From Xanthostigma xanthostigma (Eukaryota; Arthropoda; Insecta; Raphidioptera; Raphidiidae), in NCBI GenBank assembly GCA_963575645.1, contig OY754469.1, positions 22,152,001-22,216,000 on the forward strand: DNA of 64,000 nt, given 5' to 3'. Both the position numbers and the translations under genes were made by a program. Shown here piece by piece: positions 35,176 to 45,979 of the stretch; the stretch's first letter is position 1, and each line of letters opens with the position of its first letter. Below the pieces are notes generated by a model. The model was given only the letters and a program-made list of their open reading frames with translations, ran no database searches and was not told the DNA's origin.

Positions 35176-36520
35176 AATACGAAGACGTGGCAAGAAATAG
35201 AGTACAGGCTCCCATAATGCTTGATTAAGCCGGATGTAAAGCATGAAATAATCAGAATGAAAACAATGTGTCAGTGTGAAATGAAACAAGTCTATGCGAT
35301 AGGGTGAATGCGTGGGGTAGAATGAGATACATTGACTTCCGAAAACGCTAATGTAAGTGTGTTGGAAAGGATGAGAAAAATTAAAATAACCGCCGTCTTT
35401 ATGTATTTTACCTTTATGCAGCAGTGGCGTGACTAATTGAGCTTTTATAGGTATGAAATTAAAGTTTATAGAGATTAATTCTGTTTAGATAACATCCCCC
35501 CATTCAAATTCCACTCAACGGTTATTCAAATTAGCGGAAGCGATAGGAAATTGTACGTCGTCATAATATAAGGTCACGCAAACCTGTTAACACCGACTTC
35601 ATGGTTTAAATTGAAAAAAAAATATTAATTTTAAATGCGTTATGTTTAAGAATGATTTTACTAATGAACCGTGTGAAAAGAATTGATTGAAATAAATAAT
35701 TATTTTTTTACAAGATTAATTACGAATCTACATATATTCAGATTGTATTTTGATTCAGTTGTATCTCTTAAAGCTAAAAGTTTTAATTGTTATTATTAAT
35801 AACTGGGTTAGCAATGCAGAAACCTGCCGATATAATGCTTTGTCACAATATGTGTTATTTTGTGAATTTGAATTTACTTTTGCGTAAAATAGAAATTTAC
35901 ATTAAAATGAATAAATATTCAGCCAACATTTGTATCAAGTATATACCATTCATCAGTTAAAACAGTGTAACTGCAAAATTCAAAACTTAAAATGTTCTGA
36001 ATGCGCCTATTTTAAAGTCTGATGTTGGATTTTAATATACCTAATATGTACCCTACACTACAAAATCAAAAATACTTCATAATATTTTTTAATTGCATTT
36101 ACTAACCTATTTACTTGATTATGATTGATTAACTAATAAACATAATATTATTATGTATGTAGAACGTAGATGTATGCATTCGTTTACTAAAATGGTAGAT
36201 ATTGTATACAAAAAATAATATTATATTCTTATATGAGTCGATATCAAAAATGCAATTTATAACAAGCCCCGCCAGCTGTAGTCGTAAAATTACCATGACA
36301 TTTATTTTTAATTCAGATATTGAAGTCTGGTTGCTTATTTTGAGTGATTGGATTCAAGTTTCAGGATTAGTGTTGCCATCGTGATAAGTCATAGGGAACC
36401 CAAGCAATGTCAGCCTTCAGAAAATATTAGAGAATAACTACTTTTCTTTACAAAGGGACAGAGTATAACTGCCTTTGTTTTGGTTACATAACAGACTGTC
36501 AAGATTTCAATACTAATTCA
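35176..36520. other. No recognisable gene
   Basis: AT-rich spacer; no supportable structure. Confidence 0.35.
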
Positions 36521-36525
36521 TGAAA

Positions 36526-36621
36526 ATTTTTCTCGTTTTGACTAAATCTCGGTAGGTAATATAATTTTAATCTCAACACGAGACATGTTTTTTAATCTCG
36601 ACGAGGCAAAACGAGAAAAAT
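36526..36621. repeat. Short foldback, 15-bp perfect arms
   Basis: atttttctcgttttg (36526-36540) and caaaacgagaaaaat (36607-36621) pair perfectly. The inner sequence continues with weaker pairing (ctcg / cgag). Probably a MITE remnant. Confidence 0.5.
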
Positions 36622-36861
36622 GTCATTTCTACACCACACAGGAGTCAGGATGTGCATATACGTATAAAATATAATAATTATTAAAGCCTCCCTAGTTAAC
36701 GGAGCGCCACTGCACTAACCACATAGACAAGATGTGTACGTAATCACAGGCAGCAAGTAGATACGATTTAAATGCATGATTACGCGGCGACCAGCCAAAG
36801 ACCGGTGTTTGTTCCCAGGATCATTCTGTTTTTGTTGCTATGTGTTTATTTGTTGTTGCAG

Positions 36862-36903
36862 GAGGCTTTTGTTGGAAATATTATATACAAATTACAAATT
36901 ATG
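36862..36903 (+). other. Exon-like 42-nt segment, weak
   Basis: The acceptor tttatttgttgttgcag ends at 36861. The 42 nt are open in all three frames, and a donor-like gtgaga follows directly after atg at 36903. The acceptor is good, the donor average and the segment itself AT-rich. It could be a microexon of a gene with long introns, or chance. Confidence 0.22.
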
Positions 36904-36909
36904 GTGAGA

Positions 36910-37145
36910 ATATCCGTTCGTTCATCATAAAGAAGATGTGGAAAACGAGAAATACAATATATATTAAAATATAGTGAATACTCCAATTTTTGCCTCAAAA
37001 TTTAATTTCTTTTTCACTGTTTTGTATTATTTTTTTGTTAAAAAATAATGCCTTGTATCATTTAGTTTGACAGGAGATGGTTTTAACTGGAAAACTACAA
37101 ATTATACAAATTTTAACTTGTATTTTTTTTTTAATTCACTAAAAA
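36910..37145. other. Spacer
   Basis: AT-rich sequence between the exon-like segment and repeat D; nothing seen. Confidence 0.3.
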
Positions 37146-37147
37146 AA

Positions 37148-37754
37148 ATTCCAGTCAATTGAGCAAAGGGATCATTCCAACTTCAAAAATATTGACATTT
37201 GATATAATGTAATAAAGAGAATAAAATTTCTGATATCGCTTGAAGTAACACGAGTAAAGGCTAGTATTCAATATGATATTTGCTATTCGTTGCCATGGTT
37301 ACCTACATAGTTAATATGATCACGTCATGTAAAAATTAATCAAAGCATGCTTAACTAGGTAGTTTATTCCTGACAGATATACAAAACAAAAGAATTACAG
37401 TTGATTTATTTTTATTTTCAAAATATTTTCGAAAAGTTTAGAAAAAAGAAATTTTGACAAAACTTTCTTGAAAAAATAAATAGCATAATAAACCGTTATG
37501 GAAAATATACCATTATTATATAAAAAAAACAATGTTATACTATATATCTCTTTTGAGCATGCGCCGATTTTTTCCAAAAACAATAGAGCTCTTCATATTT
37601 ACGTACCAAACATCCTCCCAAAATTTCCAATCCGTTCATTCTTTTGATCTGTATCGTACTCAAAGACTAACAGACAAACAGACACAGAGTTTTTCCAAAA
37701 ATAGGTATGTCTTTTGGTCTTTTGGATTCTGGGGATCTTAAAATGAAAAGATAT
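37148..37754 (-). repeat. Repeat D copy (inverted)
   Basis: Reverse complement of the family at 25741: it begins attccagtcaattgagc, then catcattccaactt, and ends with the ttttccaaaaata ... attctggggatcttaaaa side. Near-complete. The two short frames inside are by-products. Confidence 0.6.
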
Positions 37755-38640
37755 TTATTTGGAAATTATTAATTTATAGGTTTTACCTATATATGTGTTA
37801 TATATCTTTAACTATATATTTTGCTTGAAACTAAATACCTACGGCATTACTTTGTCAAAAATACAATTTATGAACAAGATATATTTAATTTTTAAAAACG
37901 ATTTTTCTATTTTGTTAAAACGCTAAACCATTAACCACTAAAGATACAAAAGTAGAAATCCATCATGTCAGTAAAAAAATTTCGTACTGTTTTTTTTTTT
38001 TTTATCCCGTACCGTATTTTACTGTCATTATGGTTATCATAAAGTTTTTTTCTAAAATAATACTACTAACTAAGTAAATTCTTGGTATATGAATTAACGG
38101 CCTATTGAGTAATTTATAAAACGATGGTGTTCCTTTTGGCCATTTTTGGTAAAAATAGTCTCATCTCTTTCATATTTTAATATAAATTAAAACTAAATCA
38201 GTGCAAGGCTCTATAATCGCTATAATTTTTATAAGCTACATAAGCGTACCTTTCTAGTAACAAAACGGTGTCTCGTGATATAAAGCTCTTGTCTGACAAG
38301 TGGCATACTCTAGCGTACGCCCATCGAACTACTTTCATTCTATACTCGGATCGAATATAAACTAACGCTTACATGTTACGGATAAAGATTAATTTTTAAA
38401 CCTCATATTTATATATTGAAAAATTTAAATAGTGATTGCCCGAGTAAAAATAGTGACGCATAAACATCTTTTTGACTAGACTGACCAACCACAGTGGACA
38501 TTTGTAACGTAGCCTGTCAGCATCAAACATGTCTACTTGCTGCGACGAATATCTCTTGCGGATTTCCCGACGATCTCCCCAGCATTCTCGAAGACACCGA
38601 AAATGACATCAAGCGAATACTATCGTTTCTCCACTCATGA
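37755..38640. other. No recognisable gene
   Basis: AT-rich spacer. Confidence 0.35.
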
Positions 38641-38646
38641 GGATTA

Positions 38647-38803
38647 TATATGTTACGGTAAATGTAAACTCTTGGGAAATGTACACTTTTACCGTAAAAT
38701 GTGCCGGAGAATGTGTACATTAAATGTAGATATTGCGGCAAATGTACACATTTCCCGGTAAAAGTGTACATTTCCCAAGAGTTTACATTTACCGTAACAT
38801 ATA
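38647..38803. mobile_element. Palindromic MITE, 157 bp
   Basis: tatatgttacggtaaatgt ... gggaaatgtacacttttacc pairs with ggtaaaagtgtacatttccc ... acatttaccgtaacatata almost perfectly over about 50 bp. The centre has further related aatgtacacat phrases. Overlapping plus and minus frames (up to 95 codons) come from the palindrome. Confidence 0.75.
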
Positions 38804-40100
38804 CACTCATTTAGTTTTAATAGATCCATAAATTATTTATAGTTCCGGGCGCTAATGACCTTTGGTGTGGATGTGTATCTTTATATAACATAAAAAAAAG
38901 AAAATTTATATTATCAATAAGTAAATAAACGCCGTGACTTGCATAAAGGTGTACTTAAAGGTATAAATTACACATGTCATCACTTTACCAAATTTTTTTT
39001 TTTACGGTTTGCTTGTGTAAAATAAAATTAAAAAAATTTTGGCTAAGAAAGTATCTCGAATAATTGTTAAGTAATTTCTAAAAACTGAAATATTCCCTTT
39101 AATAAATCACATTTGCAAATTACATACTGATTGGTTAAGTCAAGTAGTTTGACGTTTTTTACAAGCTTTTTAAAAATTCGCTACTTGGTTCACTTGATTT
39201 TCTATCAACAAACCAACTATGTATAAAAACGCACGAATCATTCGCAAGCTTATACCTAATATGCGGATTTTTGAAAACAAGATGCATGGGTTCCTCGAGC
39301 TGGAGAATCGGTTTGTTTATGTTTAGAATACAGTTTGGATCTGTTGCTTTTTACTTTTTTATTATTTTTTGTTAAACATTTTAAATTAGAATAATTATTT
39401 GTCGCTATTACAAAACACATTACCATTTCTTGATACAAGTAGTGAAACATCAATTGTTTTTCGGCAGAATCAATTTAAAATTCAGCAGCGATATATATGT
39501 GTGGTCACAATCTATGGTTATTTTGAAACTAAATTTTCTGACATTGTTTTCTGCAACGCAGCAAAAGAGGTTTGAATTCGAATCCCAATAGTGATAGACG
39601 ATAGGCTATTTTTTTTTTATAAACTTCAATGACCATTCACGAGGATCTAATGTGAATTTTTCGAAACATTTTCCCAAACTTTAAAATATGTTTAGCGGCG
39701 ACAATGGATTGTTCTGAACCACAACCGAGAGATGCTCGTCGCACATCTATTGCATTTTAATGAGTGTACAGTGTTGTTCTATTGTCTCACTTGTCACTGA
39801 CTGATCGACGACGCTTGCCGGCGTCGTCATGCGTCTAGCGCGAAATTAAAACACACGCCGCATCCCCCATTCAATCAGGTTTTACACTTTATATTATAGA
39901 CGCGACTCGCTTCTTTATAAATGAGTAAACATCGATTATTGGCAGGAAAACCGGTGATTAAAAAATGTCGTGATGCTTAAAAAAATCATACCTTACAAAT
40001 TTTTAATTCTTTTTGAACGTTTTTTTTTTTAATTTTCCGTATATTTATTTGTTTGTTTCAAATCTTTCGACCAATTTTTCACCCACTTCTTGTTATATCA
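38804..40100. other. No recognisable gene
   Basis: AT-rich spacer; a GC-richer stretch at 39790-39870 has no identified origin. Confidence 0.35.
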
Positions 40101-40104
40101 GATT

Positions 40105-40300
40105 GAGTTGTTTTGCACACATATGTAGTTTCGATGCAGATAATACAATATTATGATAACTAGCTGTTCGACCCTGATTCGTCCGGTTGCGAATTTCACT
40201 TTTTCATTTCTATCGACTTTTCGTTAAACAATTGAGTTGAAATTTGGCACACATATGTACAGTACCGATGACAATACATTATTTTGGTAACTAGTTGACC
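40105..40300 (+). repeat. Two diverged ~124-bp tandem units of a dispersed repeat
   Basis: Unit 1 has attgagttgttttgcacaca, tgtagtttcgatgcagataa and taactagctg. Unit 2 has attgagttgaaatttggcac, acatatgtacagtaccgatg and taactagttg. The gacaataca phrase recurs near 49255. The actagctgttcgaccc junction resembles the complement of the Helitron-type CTAGT end. Confidence 0.45.
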
Positions 40301-40418
40301 GATCTGACTTTTTAAAAGTAAGCGGAAGTTATGTTGAAAATAAATATATTGCCGGGTCTTCAGAGTAAGTGTGTGGATAACTCGAAAATTAGTGACAAAT
40401 TTATCTTAATTACAAATT

Positions 40419-41511
40419 ACCCCCTGCACCCTTCATCTCAAATCTTTTCCCCTCGCCTAAAAACGGTTCGCGCTCTCTCGACGCTATTTTTAAAGCTAGA
40501 GGGTTCTGGCAAACGCCAAATCAAAGACAAAGAATCAGACTACAGATCCTTCAGGCGAATTTTTTGAAAAAAATTTTCTGAAAAAACTTACAACCTTTTG
40601 AAAAAAATAATAAGTTACGTAATATTTCACACATAGACGAAACTTTTGACGTGATAACGTCTTATAAATTGATGAATCACCAATATTATAATTTATAAAT
40701 TGATAAAACACCGGCTGCATGTACGAAAAAGTGTAACGTAACGTTCCTAACGTTCCTAACGTTCGTAACGCGTAACGCATAACGCATAACGCGTAACGTT
40801 CCGCCTGACCCTGTGCGTGCTTTTTGCTAATTTCTCGCTCAATTTAAATCAGATCGGTTTGAAACCAGTCTTAAACGAAAGAGGAGAACATTTTACATAG
40901 ATTTCGTATAACAGAATTTGCCTAAACAGTTTTTTTATACAAATTTATATAGAAAAATATTTTATACAAATTTATATAGAAAAATAGCTGTATAAATGCA
41001 ATGTTGTGTAATGCATGGCTAGACGCGGTCGGTTGTCTTTGTTTGCCGTACATGGAAATTAGAAGCAAACGTATGTCTTGTCTTAACATGAAAACAGCTG
41101 CATTTCTAATGTTTATTTTTTGACATTAGTATTTTGTGAAAGCAAAGCCTTCTAAGTTAACTATTGGAATAACTAATTATTATTAGAACATAATACTTTG
41201 TAAGTTGCAAACGTCACTTTTGACATTTCTTATCATTCCGACACCAAGGATAAGCGGATTGAAACCAAATTTTGGGAGGTTTAGGTTATGTATTACGGAA
41301 TACGTTATCACGTAAAACTATCGTCCGTAAACCGACTTTACAGACAACCAATTTTTTTTTTTTCAAAAAATTCGCCTGAAGGATCTGTAGTCTAATTCTT
41401 TGTCTTTCATTTGGCGTTTACCAGAACCCTCTAGCTTTAAAAATAGCGTCGGGAGAGCGCGAACCGTTTTTAGGCGACGGGAAAAGATTTGAGATGAAGG
41501 GTGCAGGGGGT
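40419..41511. mobile_element. Foldback element with ~150-bp arms, split by family A copy 3
   Basis: The left arm (40419-40570, accccctgcacccttcatc ... ccttcaggcgaattttttg) and right arm (41358-41511) are inverse complements with only a few differences, for example gctctctcgacgc against gcgtcgggagagc. The interior between the arms is almost all family A copy 3 plus about 75 bp of AT-rich sequence, so the original element was mostly two arms around a small loop. The minus and plus short frames here are by-products. Confidence 0.75.
40645..41350 (+). mobile_element. Family A copy 3 (Helentron/HINE-like)
   Basis: Ends as in copies 1 and 2. It has an expanded minisatellite with taacgcg and taacgca units (about 40732-40800) and a 30-bp internal tandem duplication of ttttatacaaatttatatagaa near 40930-40985. 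It is nearly colinear with copy 2. Inserted between the arms of a foldback element. Confidence 0.7.
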
Positions 41512-42270
41512 GTTTGCTGGGACGAATACTCTTAACACAAAATACAATATATATGATTTGTTCAAAATGAGTTACATCTTGGCCTCTTCCAATTTCAGTG
41601 AAGCGCTCTACCAGTGTATTAAGTTATTACGAAATATGTTTGCATAAATTTAGATAATATTAAAAAATGATCATGTTTCTTAATATAATGTTGCCAAACA
41701 AAATTATAATTTGTATTTATGAACTGTCAGTGACTCAGTGTGTTTAACTAAAACGCGAACTATCTGACACTTTGTTTAACACGTCGTGTGTCGACTAACA
41801 CGGTACGCATAATTAATAACAAATGTGCCGTATCAAACAAACAGATCTCACTAATAATAATTATTATAATAATAATATTCTACGGCCGCTAAATAATAAA
41901 TCATCTAGAAAATCCAAAAAATGTCAAATAGATAAAATAAATATTAATTATCTGTACTGCATTCGCCGCTAAAGATGCTAGATAAAACGTTCATCTTCAA
42001 AAAATATACAGAAACAGATGAATCGCGTTCATTAAAAAAAGACGATTACTTTCAAACAGATGACACACGTAACGATAATGATAAAGGAATGTCGTTTCTT
42101 GACTCTACTATGCTCCGTAAAATTTTCGACTCATACTGATGCTTGAAAAAAAAATGGACGGTTTCAATTTGGAACTGTCCGAAATGTGAATTAGTTACAA
42201 TGAAACAAGTTAATTTTTTTCAGCACATCTACTTTTTACAGATCGAACAGTCGATGAATGTATTTTTTTA
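41512..42270. other. No recognisable gene
   Basis: AT-rich spacer with aat/ata-rich runs near 41850-41880. Confidence 0.35.
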
Positions 42271-42870
42271 ACATTCCAACCCACAATTGGGTAATGGTAC
42301 TAGTTTAGATTAAAAATGACTTTTCAAAATTTCACAATATCTTTTCGTTTTGAGGTGCCCCGAATCCAAAAAACATATTTTTGAAATAACTCCGAGTGTC
42401 AGTTTGTCTGTGAACACGATACAGGTCCAACGAATAAACGGATTGAAACCAAATTTTGGGAGGATGTTTAATATGCTAGTATAAAGAGACCTATTATGTT
42501 TGGAGAAAATCGGCGCGTGCACAGAAGAGATATATGCCATAATGGTGTTTTTTATATAATAATGGTATACTTTTCATAACGGCTTATTATTCTATTTAAT
42601 TTTTCAAGAAAGTTTCGTTGAAAATTTTTCTTTAACTTTATAGTTTCGGAATTATTTTTAAAATTAAAAAAAATCAGCTGTTCTTTTGTTTTGTAGATCT
42701 GTCAGAAATAAACTAGTTTCGCATTCTTTGATTAATTTTTACATGACGTGCCATTACTCGCGTCACCTCACGCGATATCAGAAATTTTATTTTCTTTATT
42801 ATACCATATCAAATGTCAATATTTTTGAAGTTGGAATGGTCCCGTCACCCAATTCGCTGGAATTTTTTTT
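42271..42870 (+). repeat. Repeat D copy 3
   Basis: acattccaacccacaattgg at the left, gttggaatggtcccgtcaccc at the right. It contains cggattgaaaccaaattttg and gagatatatgcc. Full-length relative to 25741. Confidence 0.6.
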
Positions 42871-42874
42871 CTAT

Positions 42875-43879
42875 TCGGGTCGCTGATCTTCAAGTATACA
42901 TCAAATCGTCATTTTCTTCTAAATCTTATCAATTATGTTAAATTGTTTCTTAGCCAATTTATAAGAATAAATAGGTTTTATCGTAAACGTGATTTTTAAT
43001 TTGGCAGAACGTCACTGTTTAAGATCTCGAAAGAAAGATGCTGATTTGTACACATTCAGGGTTGATAAAGTCAGCATTCAGCACCACATATTATATGTGT
43101 GAACGTACATACTATTCGTTTTAATGTCGGTAAGAGTGGGTGACAAATGACAATCTGTTGTTCGTATATGTGTGGTGCTGTCAAGTTGGCATAACTGGGG
43201 GCGTTGTTTACAGCCTACTTTATATTAGCGCTATAATATTGTAGAAGAAGTCCTCTGTCACCGTACAGACTTAAAGAACGTATTAACTCGGTGGCGTTAC
43301 GCTTCAAGGATCAAGGAGGAATACTGATGTCCGTTCTCTTTCACTTTCTCACACACACATATTCTCCGCTCTCTCCCTACATCTCGTCTTCTCATGTTTT
43401 TCATCTCTCTATAAATATACAAACAGACCGCTACTGTTTTCTCTAAGATGCGTAAAAGCGATATGATAAAAAAACACTATGAAGCTTTCAGTGTATGTAA
43501 AAGAATGTGTGTGTTTGGGTTTGTTCAACTGTTTGAAATTTTCATCTAACACGTTTTATTTTCATTTATAATACTGCCTTGATTAGGTCAAACATCGACT
43601 AGGATTTTAAGATTTCTTGCTATTTTCTGTTTTTGATGTGCAAATTTCTGTTACCTATAGTGACTCGGAGAAATTTCTCGAAAGGTTGTCGTGAAAATGA
43701 CAAAATTTGCATGCCAACTATTTATCCTCCTTGGTTATAAATGTAGTTATCGTATTCGAATTTGAATCTTGAGATAAATTGCGGTCAAGGAAAGAAAGTC
43801 TGAGGGAAAAAGGAGTCCGTATATGTAACAACGAGAATTCAGCCAAACCAAAAACTATGAAGTTTTTCAACACTCCTCG
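42875..43879. other. No recognisable gene; CT-rich stretch
   Basis: A pyrimidine-rich stretch lies at 43330-43400 (tttcactttctcac ... ctctctccctacatctcg) in otherwise AT-rich spacer. No acceptor-bounded frame follows it. Confidence 0.35.
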
Positions 43880-44292
43880 GTCACTGCAAAAGAGATATAT
43901 TAAATTACAACGCGTTGTTTTTAATATAATAATGGTATACTTTTCATAGCGGTTTGTTATTCTAGAAAGTTTTGTTAAGATTTTTTTTTCTATACTTTGT
44001 AGTTTCGGAAATATTTTGAAAATTAAAAAAATCATGTTTTTTTGTTCAGTAGATCTGTCAAAAAGAAATTTGTTAGATAGCTGACATCATGCTTTGGTAA
44101 ATGTTTGCATGGCGTGATAACATACTATGTAGGTAACCATACAAATGAATAGCAATATCATAATATTTAATACTAGCCGTTACCCGAGTCGCCACACGAG
44201 TTAACGGAACTTTTCTTTTCTTTATTATATCAAATGTCAATATTTTCGAAGTTGGAATGGTCCCATCGCACGCCCAATTGGCTGGAATTTTT
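43880..44292 (+). repeat. Repeat D copy 4, 5'-truncated
   Basis: Starts at the caaaagagatatat part and runs to gttggaatggtcccatcgc ... ggctggaattt. The left 150 bp of the family are missing. Confidence 0.55.
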
Positions 44293-44295
44293 ATT

Positions 44296-44399
44296 ATAGC
44301 TCAAGAACATCTTTTACCAACTACCATCATGGTAGTTGGTAAAAAATGTTGTTGAGCTATTTGACTTGCTAATCATGGTAGTACCATGCTTAGCAAGTC
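44296..44399. repeat. Two adjacent near-perfect hairpins
   Basis: Hairpin 1 (44296-44360): atagctcaagaacat, then accaactacca, loop tca, tggtagttggt, back to ttgagctat. Hairpin 2 (44363-44399): gacttgcta ... tagcaagtc around catggtagtaccatg. They share the tggtagt phrase and abut the repeat D right end. Confidence 0.6.
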
Positions 44400-45217
44400 T
44401 AAATAGAACGTTCAAGGAAATTGATTTAGTTTTCGTGAAGAAAAACAATGTTCAAAATTTGAACATGCCTATAAAATTGCGAATCTTTTATGTGACTAGA
44501 GGTTTTTGTACTTTTGTAAGATACGTAAAAGAATTTCTGTTTAAGAGGATGCATCAAATGTTTTTGTTTAGCTACATGTATGTTTTTCTCTCCATTTTCT
44601 TAATAAAAACAGTCTCAGAATCAGTCGGTTATATCTAAAAGTGATAGATTGTCTTATGTGCGCTCAAATAAATAATCATTATTTTTTATTGATTTTATGT
44701 CCATATAGACCAAGATAAAATACATTATCACTTTAATAGGAAACACAAAAAGTTGTAATTTATAACGCTGAAATATATATTATGTTTTTATTTTCATAAG
44801 TTTATACAGTAAGTCGCTAATACAAAATATATAGTCTTTTGAAAGAGAAAAATCGTGTGTAGGTCCCTATATTTTTTGTCTAGACACGCGGCAGCGTGTC
44901 AAGCCAAGTTCAACAAAGAAAAAAGGAAGCAGCAACCGTGTATTATATTACACGAACCATCATTTGGAGCCACTTTTGACCTCTTAATAACTCAAAATTT
45001 ATTTTAAAAAAACACATGAAATTTGATTTATTTATTGAAACCCCTTAGATTAACTACAACCTTAAATTTCAAAAATATAGCTCAAACGGTTATTGAGATA
45101 TTAACGTCTAAAAATCCGCATTTTTATCACTTACTGACTGACATATAGATCAAAAACCTAAGCCACTTCCAGATGACCTATGAAGTTTAAATTTGGCGTC
45201 CAGCTAGGTAATTGTGT
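44400..45217. other. No recognisable gene; repeat-like prose
   Basis: The 44880-45215 part (acacgcggcagcgtgtc hairpin, then ttgacctcttaataactc and tttggcgtccagctagg) reads like a transposon UTR, but I could not pair it with another copy. Confidence 0.3.
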
Positions 45218-45367
45218 GTATATGTCACCGGGATATTGTCAAACCCGTGATATTATAATTTCACTTAGTGAAATTACAATATCACGACTCTTTTTCAATC
45301 GTGATATTGTAATTTCACTAGTGAAATTACAATATCACAGATTTGACAATATCCCGGTGACATATAC
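45218..45367. mobile_element. Nested-hairpin MITE, 150 bp
   Basis: Outer arms gtatatgtcaccgggatatt / its complement at the right, about 25 bp and perfect. Inside are two separate palindromes, each built from cgtgatatt(g/a)taatttcact and agtgaaattacaatatcac. Single-stranded DNA or RNA would form a stem with two inner hairpins. Confidence 0.75.
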
Positions 45368-45550
45368 AAAGTAAAAAATCAGAAAACAATGAATTTTTAA
45401 GATTTGAAATATTTTCCAAGCAATCAATTTTCTTTAACTGCACGTACCGCCTTTCGCAAAAGAAATCTATACAGGAAAAAGATTATTAATTTGACAAATC
45501 CATTTCGAGTGATAAATAATAATAATTTCTTTACAAAAAATAATGGTATT

Positions 45551-45854
45551 CCATAAAAAGCATAAATGTGAAAAAAGGGAACCAAGCTCAATATTAAGAA
45601 TATTATTTTCTTACTGTGAAAAATGGGACCATACCTCAATACAAAAAGAATTGAGATCATGTTTTCACACATATAAACATGAAGTTCAGGTATAGATCAT
45701 AATATAAAACACGAAAACTTGCCAAGTGAAAACTTGGCACCCTTTTAGATCTCACTTCTTTTGTATTGAGATATGGCCCCATTTTTCACAGTATGAAAAT
45801 AATATTCTTAATATTGAACTTGGCTCCTTTTTTTACATTTATGTTTTTGATGGG
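45551..45854. mobile_element. Foldback element, ~105-bp arms
   Basis: The left arm (ccataaaaagcataaatgtg ... acctcaatacaaaaagaa) and right arm (ttcttttgtattgaga ... acatttatgtttttgatgg) are inverted with few differences. An inner small hairpin is aacttgccaag / tgaaaacttggca. It ends 75 bp upstream of the splice signals at 45.9 kb. Confidence 0.65.
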
Positions 45855-45904
45855 ATCATTTCCTCGAGATTGATTCAATACATTTTCATAATATTTGTTA
45901 TATA

Positions 45905-45930
45905 ACTAATCATTTGTTTTTATTACAGGT
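45905..45930 (+). promoter_or_regulatory. Candidate recursive splice site (3' and 5' site fused)
   Basis: Branchpoint-like actaat at 45905-45910, polypyrimidine run catttgttttt, acceptor tattacag ending at 45928, and then directly gtgagt at 45929-45934. An acceptor joined to a consensus donor with nothing between them is the definition of a recursive splice (ratchet) site in long introns. The alternative is an ordinary 3' site of a microexon. Confidence 0.5.
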
Positions 45931-45973
45931 GAGTACAACGCTGTTGAAACAATAAATGATCTGACCGATAGTG
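45929..45973 (+). CDS. Candidate 45-nt microexon or recursive-splicing exon
   Basis: Bounded by the acceptor at 45928 and a strong donor gtaagt at 45974. It is open in one phase only: two bases completing a codon, then EYNAVETINDLTDS, then one base (phase 1 at both ends, so it could be skipped without shifting the frame). The other two phases contain stops. It is GC-richer than its flanks. If genuinely coding, it is an internal microexon; if used only for recursive splicing, it is the short exon that defines the ratchet site. I do not recognise the peptide. Confidence 0.5.
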
Positions 45974-45979
45974 GTAAGT

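Noticed and set aside
38523..38810. 95-codon minus-strand frame with repeated TFTGKCVHLP-like phrases
   Set aside because: Produced by the palindromic MITE at 38647-38803.
44880..44905. gacacgcggcagcgtgtc hairpin as a regulatory element
   Set aside because: A single 7-bp stem within repeat-like sequence; no context to assign a role.
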